51,605 nt of DNA from assembly GCA_945291235.1 (NCBI GenBank), contig CALYQY010000002.1, forward strand, positions 1 to 51,605, in the 5' to 3' direction. The position numbers and the translations under genes were made by a program. Below are positions 29,986 to 40,515 of the stretch, in pieces; positions within the stretch are counted from its first letter, which is position 1; each line of letters begins with the position of its first letter. This DNA comes from an uncultured Gilliamella sp. Lineage in GTDB: Bacteria > Pseudomonadota > Gammaproteobacteria > Enterobacterales > Enterobacteriaceae. The notes beneath the pieces were generated by a model. The model worked only from the letters and a program-made list of their open reading frames with translations, did no database searches and was not told where the DNA came from.

Positions 29986-31833
29986 TTAAATAAACACAAG
30001 TAACATTAATATAATAATACTACCCATTACAATTGAAACCATATACCATCTGAGATGTCCATTTTCGAAGCCGACAATATATGAATTGATTTTTTTTATA
30101 CCCAGCATAACCCAATTGTCCCAAGTTGCTAATGGATCCTTTTTCAACTTACTGGTTAAAAAGATGAAAGGCTTAACAAAAACAATATTGAGTAAATAAT
30201 CAAATCGCCATTCTGCTTTACACAGTCGTGTAAAAAATTTTACTATGGGCGTGTTTAACACTTCTTTCACTTCACTATTAGGATGAGCAAATAGTGTATA
30301 AGCGATGATAATACTAAGTAACGTTACCGCAGCAAAAAGAAGCTGGAATGACAATTTTACATTAGTATCTAATGCAGCAATTGGAATTATTCCTTTTATG
30401 GGTAACGGAAAATAGATAACTAATGATGAGGTAAATATTAACAATAAGAAAATAGGGCAATAACTCATCCAATTCGTTTTTGCAAATTGTTTAATTTTAG
30501 GTTTATGATAAAACACCATAAAAATTAAACGTAATATACTAACACTCGAGAGCAAAATACCTAATAAACCAATAGTTCCATTCATTAAATTATCTTGAGC
30601 CATTAATCCCCAAATAATGTCACCTTTAATGTAAAAGGCAGCTGAAATCCAAGGCATTGCACTAAGCGATAACAGAATGACTAAAAAAATGATAAATAAA
30701 ACGGGGAATTTTTTATATAAACCGCCAATTTTACTTATATCACGCTCACCTTGGCATTTTTTGATAAGTATTGCCGAGGCTAATATGAGTAACGTACTTG
30801 TCATTGTATAATTGATTAAACAATTAAGTGATAAACTCCAATGTTGAGTTGAAAATGCATAAAACAGATAACTAATTTGTGTCAGGTTTATGAAAGTGAC
30901 TATACGTTTAATATCGTATTGTACAAGAGCAATAGAACTCGCAAATAAAACTGTTAGCGATGAAATTATTGTCATGATAGAAAGTACATCGCTTGACATC
31001 ATAAACAAATTGCTGAGTCTTAAAATTAAATAAACACCCGCTAAGATTACCGTTGAACTTTGCATTAACGCCATTGCAGGCATGGGTGCTAAGGTGCTTT
31101 CAGTAAACCATGATTGCATTGGAAACAGCGCTGATTTACTCATTGCACCAAGCAATAGCATTAATGTTATCCAATAGATGATATCTGAATCGATAGCTAA
31201 ATTAGCATGTGCGAGAGTCAATATATTCCGAATATCTAACGTATGAAGCGTTTGGTAAATTAAAAACACACCAATGAGTAAAAAAACATCGGTCAAATGC
31301 ATGATCACAAACGCTTTAACAGCTGCAAAACCATTACGGATTTGTTTATAGTAAATACCAATAAGTAAGTAAATACTTAATGTAACACCTTCCCAACCAA
31401 TTAGCATGACCAACAGATTATCGACTAAAATAATTGTTAACATACTGGCTATTAACAAATTGCTATAAGCATAAAAAGTATAAATATCTTTTTGAGATGT
31501 TAAATAATACGCAGCAAAAAAATAGATAAGCATGCCCAAAAAAGCAATTAACACAAGAAAAGTTAATGACAAACCATCTAAGGTTAAAGTAATGGGAACA
31601 ACAAAATCCCCTATAGAAAACCAATTCCATAATGGTCTGCTATAAATTAATGACATATCAGGGACTGAGTTAGTAACAAAATCAATACAAGAAAATATGG
31701 TAATTAATACCACAATCAGCATAGTACTAATGCCGATAATGATGATATTAATTGATCGTATTTGTCTTCCTAAGCTAACAAGGGCTAAAAAAGAAAGCAA
31801 AGGAACAATGATAGTTAAATAGAGTAAATTCAT
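29986..31833 (-). CDS. nuoL: NADH-quinone oxidoreductase subunit L, divergent channel
   Basis: 615 residues (E. coli 613). The C-terminal lateral helix and last membrane helix are well conserved (FVKPF...LKKDPL and ENGHLRWYMVS). Relative to E. coli at +4, E148, D182, K233, K309 and K403 are kept. H254 is Q258, H334 is C338, H338 is Y342, K342 is S346 and D400 is G404. The family signature GPTPVSALIHAAT reads APMPAMALMQSST. The scaffold survives while half the proton path is lost. Its ATG overlaps the nuoK stop (ATGA), so translation is coupled. Confidence 0.9.
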   Translation of the reverse strand: MNLLYLTIIVPLLSFLALVSLGRQIRSINIIIIGISTMLIVVLITIFSCIDFVTNSVPDMSLIYSRPLWNWFSIGDFVVPITLTLDGLSLTFLVLIAFLGMLIYFFAAYYLTSQKDIYTFYAYSNLLIASMLTIILVDNLLVMLIGWEGVTLSIYLLIGIYYKQIRNGFAAVKAFVIMHLTDVFLLIGVFLIYQTLHTLDIRNILTLAHANLAIDSDIIYWITLMLLLGAMSKSALFPMQSWFTESTLAPMPAMALMQSSTVILAGVYLILRLSNLFMMSSDVLSIMTIISSLTVLFASSIALVQYDIKRIVTFINLTQISYLFYAFSTQHWSLSLNCLINYTMTSTLLILASAILIKKCQGERDISKIGGLYKKFPVLFIIFLVILLSLSAMPWISAAFYIKGDIIWGLMAQDNLMNGTIGLLGILLSSVSILRLIFMVFYHKPKIKQFAKTNWMSYCPIFLLLIFTSSLVIYFPLPIKGIIPIAALDTNVKLSFQLLFAAVTLLSIIIAYTLFAHPNSEVKEVLNTPIVKFFTRLCKAEWRFDYLLNIVFVKPFIFLTSKLKKDPLATWDNWVMLGIKKINSYIVGFENGHLRWYMVSIVMGSIIILMLLVFI

Positions 31834-32132
31834 CCTTTCATTTCACTTAATGAGTCAATGTTAAAAATTTTCTTTCGGTAAACTAGCTTTCTAAAAAGGG
31901 CAAGTCCAACGCACACTTCGGCAAGTACCGCTACAATCGCTAAAATAGCCAGTACTTGCCCATCTGTATGTTGCCAGTGGCTACTTGCAGCAATTAAAGC
32001 AATAATGGCACCATTATTCATTATGATTAGGCTAAGGAGCAAAAAATAGAGATTGCGCCGAATCATCACGCCTAGTAAACCAAGGACAAATAAGATAGAA
32101 GCTAAAATAAGGCTATGCATTAATGGAATCAT
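31830..32132 (-). CDS. nuoK: NADH-quinone oxidoreductase subunit K lacking Glu36
   Basis: 100 residues, exactly the E. coli length, with matching ends (MIPL... and NIDSLSEMKG). NuoK normally has two buried glutamates in helices 2 and 3. E72 is present (AEVCVGLALF), but E36 is isoleucine: the segment reads LSLIIMNN where E. coli has IGLEIMIN. E36 is reported as close to essential for E. coli complex I activity. ATG 32132 is chosen by homology; an in-frame ATG at 32186 would run 18 codons into nuoJ. It overlaps nuoL by 4 bp and follows nuoJ by 1 bp. Confidence 0.9.
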   Translation of the reverse strand: MIPLMHSLILASILFVLGLLGVMIRRNLYFLLLSLIIMNNGAIIALIAASSHWQHTDGQVLAILAIVAVLAEVCVGLALFRKLVYRKKIFNIDSLSEMKG

Positions 32133-32133
32133 A

Positions 32134-32637
32134 TTAGCTCTCCGACGACAAACGATGCATAAAATGATAAGCAATGACCGCTGCACCTAATAATAAAAAT
32201 ATTCCCAATTCTGCCATTAAAATATAGGCATATATTGAAATTTCATGGGTTAATTCATGTGGCTCTTTTAGCTGTGAATAGTCAGTGCTTACTACTCCAT
32301 AAATAAGGATGACCAGTAAAACAAAAGCTAACATTAGCGGGACTAACCATATTTTAGGGCTAATACCATGTTTATCATTTTCTACATTGTCTTTACGAAT
32401 TTTAAGTATACTTGCAATGGATAAAAAAAGCGTTACTGTTCCGCCAATAAAGAACACGATATAAAGCACAGCTGATAAATAAGTATTAAGTAGAATCAAT
32501 ATCAACGCTGAAGCAAAAAGCGAAACAATAAGGTACAAAATAGCTTTATCTATTTGTAAGCAACTAATCACTTTCATGCTAGCAAAAATAGCTATAATCG
32601 ACGCAATATAAAAAACAGCGATCATTAAATAATCCAA
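32134..32637 (-). CDS. nuoJ: NADH-quinone oxidoreductase subunit J, divergent
   Basis: 167 residues with five membrane helices (E. coli 184, which has a longer hydrophilic tail). Helix 3, whose pi-bulge is thought to switch during catalysis, is strongly altered. The E. coli stretch EIIVYAGAIMVLFVFVVMML reads YIVFFIGGTVTLFLSIASIL, so E55 is Y59 and Y59 is F63, though one glycine remains. This is the first gene of the operon. It begins 343 bp from the divergent ppc gene, with no nuoI, nuoH or nuoA upstream. Confidence 0.82.
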   Translation of the reverse strand: MDYLMIAVFYIASIIAIFASMKVISCLQIDKAILYLIVSLFASALILILLNTYLSAVLYIVFFIGGTVTLFLSIASILKIRKDNVENDKHGISPKIWLVPLMLAFVLLVILIYGVVSTDYSQLKEPHELTHEISIYAYILMAELGIFLLLGAAVIAYHFMHRLSSES

Positions 32638-32980
32638 TATATATTCTCAATCTTATTAGTATATACCCAAATTAAAGCAAGATACAGATTACAGGCGAGC
32701 TATTCATTGAAAAACAGTGATTTAATAAAAAATAGAACGTTATTTTTTAATATTAGCTAAGAATTTAAAGATAAGTGCATTATATTTTCAATATAATTAA
32801 AACAGAAAAAAAAATAAAAACCATAAAATTTTATTATTTAAATTCAATTAAGCATTGATATAAAGTATATAACTTGAGCAAATTAACCATTATTTATACT
32901 TATTTCTTTAAATTGTGAACATGCCCTTACAGCTTAAAGTTGCTTAACCCTAATTTTTAAATACATAAAATGAGATTAAA
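32638..32980. other. Divergent nuoJ/ppc intergenic region
   Basis: 343 bp, AT-rich, with room for both promoters. A perfect 8-bp inverted repeat AAAAAATA/TATTTTTT with loop GAACGT lies at 32727-32748. No gene-like ORF is seen and I could not pick confident promoters. Confidence 0.4.
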
Positions 32981-35626
32981 ATGAACAGTGAATACTCCTC
33001 TATGCGAAGTAATGTTAATATGTTAGGTACCCTCCTTGGCGATGCAATAAAACGAGCGACCGGTAACGAAACTTTTGATTTAGTCGAAAAAATAAGGAAG
33101 CTATCAAAATCGGCTCAACAAGGAAATAAGCAATCTCATCAAGAGTTACTCAAATTAATAGAACATCTCAATGATGAAGATTTATTACATGTTGCTCGAG
33201 CATTTAACCAGTTTTTAAACTTAGTGAATATTGCGGCAGAATATTATGGCATTTCGCCGCACGGGGAAGCGGCGAGCAGTCCAAAAAAAATGACAGACTT
33301 ATTTACTACCCTAAAAAAATTAAACTTTTCTGAGCAAATTATCACACAAGCCATTAACGATTTATCGATTGAATTAGTATTGACTGCTCACCCAACCGAA
33401 ATTAATCGTCGTACAATGATTAATACCTATACCGCAATAAATAATTGCTTATCGCAATTGGATCATAATGATCTTGCTGATTACGAAATTGAACGTATTA
33501 TGCGCCGATTAAAACAGCTAGTTTGTCAGGCCTGGTATACGGATGAAATACGTAAAAAACGGCCTACACCTCTCGATGAAGCTAAATGGGGGTTTTCTGT
33601 TATAGAAGACAGTTTATGGCAAGGTGTTCCTCTCTTTTTACGGGAATTTAATGATCAACTCGTTGATGCGTTTAATCAACAACTATCTGTTGAACATGTT
33701 CCAATAAAATTTACCTCATGGATGGGGGGAGACCGTGATGGTAATCCTAATGTCACAGCTGATGTGACAGAAAAAGTCATGTTACAAGCTAAATTAAAAG
33801 CAATTGAATTATTTTTAGCAGATATTCAAATATTAGTGCGAGAGTTATCGATGACAGAGTGTAACCAATCTGTTATTGATCTGTTAGATGAGCCAAATAA
33901 AACAGCATCAGAACCTTATCGAGCGGTGATGAAGCAGCTACGAGCCCGTTTAGTTAAAACGCACAGTTACATAGTATCAGTACTCAATAATGAACAAGTC
34001 CTAGCTCCAGCTGATATTTTAATTAAAAATAACCAACTTTGGGATCCACTTTATATTTGTTACCAATCATTAATTGATAATGGGATGTCAACTATTGCTC
34101 ACGGACCTTTACTTGATACATTACGTCGAATAAAAAGCTTTGGATTACAGTTAGTCAAATTAGATATACGTCAAGATAGTTCTGTTCATACTGAAGCACT
34201 TGATGAATTAACGAAAGAACTTAATCTTGGAAGTTATGCACAATGGTCTGAAGAAGAGAAACAAGCATTTTTATTAACCGAACTTCAATCTAATCGTCCA
34301 TTATTACCCTATCATTGGCAACCTAGTCAAATCGTTAAAGAAGTATTTGACACTTGTCGTGTAATTAAAAAAGCTGGTGAAGAGTCGATTGCTTCTTATG
34401 TTATCTCAATGGCAAAAGCACCTTCGGATATTTTAGCGGTATATTTGCTCTTAAAAATAGTCGATTGTGAAAAAAATATCCCGGTGGCACCGCTATTTGA
34501 AACATTAGAAGATTTGAATAATGCGAAGACTGTCATGCAAAAATTATTGGATATTCCTTGGTATCGACAAAAAATCCAAGGTAAACAGATGGTCATGATA
34601 GGTTACTCGGATTCAGCTAAAGATGCAGGAACCCTTGCGGCATCATGGGCACAATATCGTTCGCAAGAAGAATTAGTCGCCTTATTTGAAAAATATAATA
34701 TCAATCTTGTTTTATTCCATGGGCGAGGCGGTTCAATTGGGCGTGGTGGGGCGCCAGCACATGCGGCACTCCTTTCTCAGCCACCTGGTTCATTAAAAGG
34801 AGGGCTTCGTGTCACTGAACAAGGTGAAATGATTCGGTTTAAACTTGGTTTACCGGAAGTCGCGCTCAGTAGCTTAATGTTATATGCTTCAGCTATACTT
34901 CAAGCAAATTTATTACCTCCTCCACAGCCGAAACAAGCATGGCGCAATATCATGGATGAAATGTCAGATATTTCATGTCAGTGCTATCGACGTTATGTTC
35001 GTGAAAAAGCAGAATTTGTCGATTATTTTAGAACGGTCACCCCCGAAGCAGAATTAGGAAGGTTACCTCTTGGTTCAAGGCCTCAAAAACGGCGAACAGG
35101 TGGCGGAATAGAAAGTCTTAGAGCTATTCCATGGATCTTTGCTTGGACACAAAATCGCTTAATGGTTCCTTCATGGCTTGGTGCTGGCTGTGCCTTAAAA
35201 AAAGTGATTGAAGAGGGGAAAAAAGATTTGCTCAAAGATATGTATCACAACTGGCCTTTCTTTAATGCACGATTAGGTATGTTAGAAATGGTATACGCTA
35301 AAGCTGCACCAAAAATTCATGAGTATTATGAACAACGTTTAGTTGATGCTAGCATGTGGCCATTAGGAGAAGAGTTACGTAATTTATTAACAGATGATAT
35401 TAATACCGTTTTAACCATTACTGACGATGATAGCTTAATGGCCGATCTACCTTGGATTGCGCAATCCGTTGCTTTACGAAATATTTATATTGAACCGTTG
35501 AATTTATTACAAGCAGAACTATTAAATCGTTCTCGTCAACGTAATGATGAAGAAAATACAATAGTTGAACAAGGATTAATGATCACAATATCAGGTATTG
35601 CTGCTGGAATGAGAAATTCTGGATAA
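32981..35626 (+). CDS. ppc: Phosphoenolpyruvate carboxylase
   Basis: 881 residues (E. coli 883). It adds bicarbonate to PEP to give oxaloacetate, an anaplerotic step that matters especially if the TCA cycle is incomplete. The catalytic histidine motif is [13 protein letters not shown] (about 134-146). The glycine loop [14 protein letters not shown] and the QPPGS segment are intact. The C-terminus is [12 protein letters not shown], with the usual penultimate Thr replaced by Ser; this tail completes the active site. Single gene, ending at a terminator shared with the convergent Sel1 gene. Confidence 0.97.
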   Translation: MNSEYSSMRSNVNMLGTLLGDAIKRATGNETFDLVEKIRKLSKSAQQGNKQSHQELLKLIEHLNDEDLLHVARAFNQFLNLVNIAAEYYGISPHGEAASSPKKMTDLFTTLKKLNFSEQIITQAINDLSIELVLTAHPTEINRRTMINTYTAINNCLSQLDHNDLADYEIERIMRRLKQLVCQAWYTDEIRKKRPTPLDEAKWGFSVIEDSLWQGVPLFLREFNDQLVDAFNQQLSVEHVPIKFTSWMGGDRDGNPNVTADVTEKVMLQAKLKAIELFLADIQILVRELSMTECNQSVIDLLDEPNKTASEPYRAVMKQLRARLVKTHSYIVSVLNNEQVLAPADILIKNNQLWDPLYICYQSLIDNGMSTIAHGPLLDTLRRIKSFGLQLVKLDIRQDSSVHTEALDELTKELNLGSYAQWSEEEKQAFLLTELQSNRPLLPYHWQPSQIVKEVFDTCRVIKKAGEESIASYVISMAKAPSDILAVYLLLKIVDCEKNIPVAPLFETLEDLNNAKTVMQKLLDIPWYRQKIQGKQMVMIGYSDSAKDAGTLAASWAQYRSQEELVALFEKYNINLVLFHGRGGSIGRGGAPAHAALLSQPPGSLKGGLRVTEQGEMIRFKLGLPEVALSSLMLYASAILQANLLPPPQPKQAWRNIMDEMSDISCQCYRRYVREKAEFVDYFRTVTPEAELGRLPLGSRPQKRRTGGGIESLRAIPWIFAWTQNRLMVPSWLGAGCALKKVIEEGKKDLLKDMYHNWPFFNARLGMLEMVYAKAAPKIHEYYEQRLVDASMWPLGEELRNLLTDDINTVLTITDDDSLMADLPWIAQSVALRNIYIEPLNLLQAELLNRSRQRNDEENTIVEQGLMITISGIAAGMRNSG

Positions 35627-35640
35627 CTTAATAAAAATAA

Positions 35641-35663
35641 AAAAAGGGCAATCGCCCTTTTTT
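35641..35663. terminator. Bidirectional terminator between ppc and the Sel1 gene
   Basis: AAAAAGGGC, loop AATC, GCCCTTTTT, with flanking A and T runs. It overlaps the stop codon of the reverse-strand Sel1 gene. Confidence 0.85.
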
Positions 35664-36726
35664 ATTTATCTGCTAAAAGTTCATCTAAATACGTTTTAGC
35701 ATCTCGATCACCTTGCTCACTCGCTTTAGTAAACCAGTAAATTGCCGTATCTTTATTTTTCTTAATACCTTCACCTTCAAGATATTTAATGGCTAAATTG
35801 TATTGAGCATCAGCACTGCCTTGTTCAGCGGCTTTAATATACCATTCAATCGCTTTTTTAATATCTTTGGGAACACCACCGCCGACATCATACATTACGC
35901 CAATATTATATTGTGCATCTGCATTACCCGCTTCTGCTGCTTTAGAGAACCAATGGGCTGCTAATTGGTTATTAGGTCTAGTGCCTGTACCTGTGGCATA
36001 AATAATGCCTAAATTATACATTGCAAGTACATTACCATATTCTGCCGCTTGCGTATAAAAATAGGTTGCAGCAACATAATCTTGAGTTAGACCGTCGCCG
36101 TGTTCCGACATTAATCCTAGATAATATAAGGCTTCAGGCACATTATATTTCGCAGCTTTACTAAACCAATCGGCTGCTTGCATACGATCTTCTTCTACAC
36201 CATCACCAAAAAAGTACATAATGCCTAGATTTAGGTAAGCATCAAACACGCCTTGATCACCAGCTAAAATAAAATAGTTAATAGCACTATCGTTATTTTT
36301 GGCGACACCTTCCCCATTTTTGTACATCAAAGCTAAATTATAAAGTGCAAAACTGTAATTTTGATCCGCTGCCAATTTAAAATATTTAAATGCTTTCGAT
36401 AAATTACGCTTAGTTCCTAAACCATTTTGATACATATATGCTAAATTATTTTGGGCCTTAGCTAATCCTTGGTCAGCTGCTTTTTTAAACCAAAACAGCG
36501 CGCGAACATGATTAACTTCAATACCGCCTAAACCTTGTTTATAAATATTACCTAAAGTGTATTGTGCTTGTGCATCCCCTTTTTCTGCCGAAAGCTTTAA
36601 AGAAGGAATCAATGAGCTAGGATCAGTCATTATTAGTTCTGGAGCTTTTGATGCACCATTTTCATTAGCTTTGACACTAAATGAAAAAGATAACATTAAT
36701 ACCAATAATAATTGAAATGTCTTCAT
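35662..36726 (-). CDS. Secreted Sel1-repeat (TPR-like) protein
   Basis: 354 residues. A signal peptide (about 1-20, ending near SVKA) precedes eight consecutive 36-residue Sel1 repeats from about residue 52, each of the pattern A-x-A-x-Y-x-L-G/A-x-x-Y...G-x-G-V...A-x-x-W-F-x-K-A-A-x-Q-G, and a partial ninth. Sel1 solenoids mediate protein-protein interaction in the periplasm or outside the cell; relatives include EnhC, LpnE and HcpA-type proteins. There is no catalytic domain and no operon partner, so the role is unknown. Confidence 0.87.
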   Translation of the reverse strand: MKTFQLLLVLMLSFSFSVKANENGASKAPELIMTDPSSLIPSLKLSAEKGDAQAQYTLGNIYKQGLGGIEVNHVRALFWFKKAADQGLAKAQNNLAYMYQNGLGTKRNLSKAFKYFKLAADQNYSFALYNLALMYKNGEGVAKNNDSAINYFILAGDQGVFDAYLNLGIMYFFGDGVEEDRMQAADWFSKAAKYNVPEALYYLGLMSEHGDGLTQDYVAATYFYTQAAEYGNVLAMYNLGIIYATGTGTRPNNQLAAHWFSKAAEAGNADAQYNIGVMYDVGGGVPKDIKKAIEWYIKAAEQGSADAQYNLAIKYLEGEGIKKNKDTAIYWFTKASEQGDRDAKTYLDELLADK

Positions 36727-37241
36727 AGTTTTTATTCATAATAAAAGTGTTATTAAGTATATATTAACAAGATAAAAATAAATAGTTTATATGTTTTTTG
36801 ATAGATATAATCGATAGATTCTATATAAAAAAATTAAGTTCTGAGCAAAATTAATTTATTATTAATCAATTAAATCATACTATTATATTATAATTCATAA
36901 ATTTAGTTATCAAATCACATAACTTTTAAACGTACATAATACGGTTACTAACATACAAAAGGTGGGTTAACTTTCTGTTTAGTTTCTATTGATCGGATAA
37001 AGAATTCAAGTACTTTCTGATAATATTTAATTAAAAAATCGACAAATATTACTTTGTTTTAGGTATAAATTACCTTATTAACTTATTTATTCTATTTAAA
37101 ATATTTAGTAGTGAATAATTTAAATATATTTTAATCTTTATGCTTTCTTAGGCATAGGGGCAACAAATAGTACATATTTAACCTTTTTTTTATGATACAA
37201 TTTCGACCTTTATAAAATAAATTTGAATTCAGAGGATCAAT
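36727..37241. other. 515-bp divergent gap (Sel1 gene / yajC)
   Basis: Strongly AT-rich with no convincing ORF. A TACAAT (37196-37201) could be the -10 of yajC-secDF, but its -35 is poor. In E. coli queA-tgt lie upstream of yajC; neither is here. Confidence 0.4.
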
Positions 37242-37574
37242 ATGGACTTTTTTATTAATCAAGCGTACGCAGCTGACGGACAAGCCGTTGAAAGCAATCC
37301 TTATTTTTTACCGATCATGCTTGTTGTTTTTGGATTATTTTTCTATTTTATGATCATGCGTCCACAACAAAAACGTGCTAAAGCACACCGTGAATTAATG
37401 TCATCCATTTCAAAAGGTGATGAAGTGTTAACCAATGGTGGATTGATCGGTCGTGTTTCTAAAGTGAACGAAAATGGTTATATTGCATTAGAATTAAATG
37501 ATTCAACTGAAGTAATAATCAAACGTGATTTTATTACATCTGTATTACCAAAAGGTACAATGAAATCATTATAA
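37242..37574 (+). CDS. yajC: Sec translocase accessory subunit YajC
   Basis: 110 residues, the E. coli length. One membrane helix (about 22-42, PIMLVVFGLFFYFMIMRPQQKR) precedes a small cytoplasmic domain with VLTNGGLIGRVSKV. It associates with SecDF at the inner membrane. The ribosome site is AGAGGA. First gene of yajC-secD-secF. Confidence 0.96.
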   Translation: MDFFINQAYAADGQAVESNPYFLPIMLVVFGLFFYFMIMRPQQKRAKAHRELMSSISKGDEVLTNGGLIGRVSKVNENGYIALELNDSTEVIIKRDFITSVLPKGTMKSL

Positions 37575-37634
37575 TAACAATATTATTATAATAATTCATT
37601 GTGTTAATAGTCTAACCCCACAAGAGAATATGTC

Positions 37635-39491
37635 GTGTTAAATCGCTATCCTTTGTGGAAGTACATTATGTTGGTCGTCATAATTTGTGTCGGCCTACTT
37701 TATGCGCTTCCTAATATTTATGGTGAAGATCCAGCTATACAGATTTCTGGCTCGGATAGTGCCAAAATTGAAACGGCTACGCAAAGCAATGTAATAAAAT
37801 TGCTAGCTGATAATCACATCGATATCAAGTCAATTGTTTACGAAAATGGAACCATTTTAATTCGATTTGCTGATAACGATACGCAACTTAAAGCCAAAGA
37901 ACTTATTTCAAAAGATTTAGGTGAAAATTATATTGTTGCTTTAAATCTAGCGCCCGCAACGCCAAAGTGGCTTTCCATGTTTGGTGCTTCACCTATGAAA
38001 TTAGGACTAGATTTGCGTGGGGGAGTTCACTTCTTGATGGAAGTGGATATGACAACGGCATTAGACAAACTCGTAGAGCAATCAATTGAAAACCTAAAGT
38101 CTGATTTTAATAATAGCAAACTAAACTTTAAATCCTTGAGTCGCAATAGTGAGCAACAAATCGTCATGGAGTTTGTTAATACACAAGATCGAAACAAAGC
38201 CATTGCTAAAATCAATAATTTACAAGATTACAAGATTGACTCTCAAAACGACAACAGCATCATAATCAATATAAGTGAACAACGCTTACAACAAGCTAAA
38301 AACGATGCTGTTCAGCAAAACACAACGATTTTACGTAACCGAGTTAATCAACTAGGTGTTGCTGAACCGATTGTACAACGTCAAGGTTCGGATCGAATTG
38401 TTGTTGAATTACCGGGAATTCAAGATACCGCATTGGCTAAACGCATTATTGGTGCAACCGCTACACTTGAGTTTAGACAAGTAAATGAAAACAATTCAGC
38501 GGATTTGGCTGCTATCATTAACGGTCAAATGCGTGTTCCTTATGGTTCAGAAATAAAATATATGGAAAACGGGCGTCCGGTACTGTTATATAAACGCATT
38601 GTCTTGACTGGTGACCATATAACGGATTCTTCTTACCGATTGAATGAATATTCCCAACCAGAGGTTTCTATTACCCTTGATAGTTCAGGGGGAAAAACTA
38701 TGCTCGATTTTACTCAAAAAAATCTGCATAAATCAATGGCTACTTTATTTGTCGAATATAAAGATACTGGTAGACGTGATGAAAATGATAAACCAATTTT
38801 TGAACGACTTGAACGGGTTATCAATGTTGCAACAATTCAAGGCATCTTCAGTGATCGTTTTCAGGTTACAGGCATTAGTAACATTAATGAAGCTAAAAAT
38901 TTGTCACTTTTACTACGTGCCGGCGCATTAATAGCGCCAATTCAAATCATTGAGGAACGTACCGTTGGTCCTTCAATGGGGCAAGAAAATATTACTCAAG
39001 GATTAGAATCTTGTATATGGGGATTATTAATCTCAGTTATCTTTATGTTAGTGGTTTATCGGCTGTTTGGAGTATTTGCGAGTTTAGCGTTAGTTGCTAA
39101 CTTAATATTAATTGTTGGTGCGATGTCATTATTGCCTGGTGCGACGTTAAGTATGCCGGGTATAGCTGGTATTGTATTAACTGTCGGTATGGCTGTTGAT
39201 GCAAACGTACTGATCAATGAACGAATAAAAGAAGAACTGAGTAACGGTCGTAATGTTCAACATGCGATTAATGAAGGATATGCAGGTGCTTGGAGCAGTA
39301 TTTTTGATGCAAATATCACTACATTAATTACTGCGGTTATCCTTTATGCAGTCGGTACCGGTTCAATCAAAGGTTTTGCGATTACATTAGGTATCGGTAT
39401 AGTAACATCAATGTTTACATCTATCGTCGGTACTCGAGCATTAGCAAATCTTATTTATGGCGGTCGTCGCGTCAACAAGTTATCAATTTAG
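37635..39491 (+). CDS. secD: Protein translocase subunit SecD
   Basis: 618 residues (E. coli 615). GTG start giving MLNRYPLWKY, as in E. coli. Helix 1 is followed by a large periplasmic P1 domain and the RND-type six-helix region with GLDLRGGVHFLMEVD and GIAGIVLTVGMAVDANVLI, the latter holding the functional aspartate. With SecF it uses the proton motive force to pull preproteins through SecYEG on the periplasmic side. Confidence 0.97.
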   Translation: MLNRYPLWKYIMLVVIICVGLLYALPNIYGEDPAIQISGSDSAKIETATQSNVIKLLADNHIDIKSIVYENGTILIRFADNDTQLKAKELISKDLGENYIVALNLAPATPKWLSMFGASPMKLGLDLRGGVHFLMEVDMTTALDKLVEQSIENLKSDFNNSKLNFKSLSRNSEQQIVMEFVNTQDRNKAIAKINNLQDYKIDSQNDNSIIINISEQRLQQAKNDAVQQNTTILRNRVNQLGVAEPIVQRQGSDRIVVELPGIQDTALAKRIIGATATLEFRQVNENNSADLAAIINGQMRVPYGSEIKYMENGRPVLLYKRIVLTGDHITDSSYRLNEYSQPEVSITLDSSGGKTMLDFTQKNLHKSMATLFVEYKDTGRRDENDKPIFERLERVINVATIQGIFSDRFQVTGISNINEAKNLSLLLRAGALIAPIQIIEERTVGPSMGQENITQGLESCIWGLLISVIFMLVVYRLFGVFASLALVANLILIVGAMSLLPGATLSMPGIAGIVLTVGMAVDANVLINERIKEELSNGRNVQHAINEGYAGAWSSIFDANITTLITAVILYAVGTGSIKGFAITLGIGIVTSMFTSIVGTRALANLIYGGRRVNKLSI

Positions 39492-39500
39492 AGGTTTATT

Positions 39501-40508
39501 GTGATTGTTACTAGTAATGATATAAAAAATCATGATGTTAAAGAACTAAATCATGGTCGCAGAGTCCTCGACTTCTTAAAGTTTGGTTTTATTGCTTTTG
39601 CAATATCAATGTTACTTGTTGTTGGATCAATTTATGTAATTTTGACCAAAGGATTTAATTTGGGACAAGATTTTACAGGTGGTACAACAGTCGAAATTAC
39701 GGTGACCAAACCAGTAAATCTTGACGACATCCGTGACAGTTTACGTAATGCTGGCTATCATGAGCCCGTTGTTCAATATTATGGAAGCAGTAAAGATATT
39801 ATCATTCGACTTGCTTCAGAAAAAAAGGATGACGGTAGCGTATCTTCAGTTATTGATAATGCGTTAGGAGTCAACATTTCAAATTTAATTCATAAAGATA
39901 TTGATGCAAATGCAGAAATAAAACGAATTGAATTTGTTGGACCAACCGTTGGTTCTGAACTTGCTCAAGATGGGATATTAGCTATTTGCGCGGCATTGGT
40001 TTGCATATTAATTTACATTGCATTTCGTTTTGAATGGCGATTTGGAACAGGTGCGGTTGTTGCGCTTGCGCATGATGTCATCATCACTGCGGGCTATTTA
40101 TCACTGTTTGATCGGGAGTTGGATCTCACCATAATTGCTGCCATGCTTTCAATTATCGGTTATTCACTTAATGATACCATTGTAGTCTTTGACAGAATTC
40201 GTGAAAACTTTAGGAAAATTCGTCGAGCATCGCCTTATGATGTGATTAATATCTCATTGACTCAAACCTTACACCGAACTTTAATGACATCAGGTACAAC
40301 CTTGGCAGTAGTCATTATTCTCTATATTTTCGGTGGTTCAATGCTAAAAGGTTTTTCAGAAACATTGGGCGTTGGTATTGTTTTAGGCACTATTTCGTCA
40401 ATTTATGTAGCAGCTTACATGTCACTAAAATTAGGCGTTAAACGAGAACACTTTATGCCACAAAAAAGTGAAGCTGAGGGTGCTGATCAACCTTCAATTA
40501 TGCGCTAA
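39501..40508 (+). CDS. secF: Protein translocase subunit SecF
   Basis: 335 residues (E. coli 323). GTG start with GAGG six bases upstream, 9 bp after secD. Six membrane helices, with the periplasmic domain between helices 1 and 2 (GQDFTGGTTVEITV) and the conserved MLSIIGYSLNDTIVVFDRIREN segment. It pairs with SecD. It ends at a GC-rich hairpin. Confidence 0.97.
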   Translation: MIVTSNDIKNHDVKELNHGRRVLDFLKFGFIAFAISMLLVVGSIYVILTKGFNLGQDFTGGTTVEITVTKPVNLDDIRDSLRNAGYHEPVVQYYGSSKDIIIRLASEKKDDGSVSSVIDNALGVNISNLIHKDIDANAEIKRIEFVGPTVGSELAQDGILAICAALVCILIYIAFRFEWRFGTGAVVALAHDVIITAGYLSLFDRELDLTIIAAMLSIIGYSLNDTIVVFDRIRENFRKIRRASPYDVINISLTQTLHRTLMTSGTTLAVVIILYIFGGSMLKGFSETLGVGIVLGTISSIYVAAYMSLKLGVKREHFMPQKSEAEGADQPSIMR

Positions 40509-40515
40509 CTTTTAC

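Noticed and set aside
32133..32186. Longer NuoK start inside nuoJ
   Set aside because: NuoK is 100 residues and begins MIPL. The extension is the nuoJ 3' end in another frame.
26606..32637. Mrp antiporter, Hyf/Hyc or other complex I relative instead of Nuo
   Set aside because: The gene order J-K-L-M-N, the NuoK length and ends, and the NuoL C-terminal region match Nuo at constant residue offsets.
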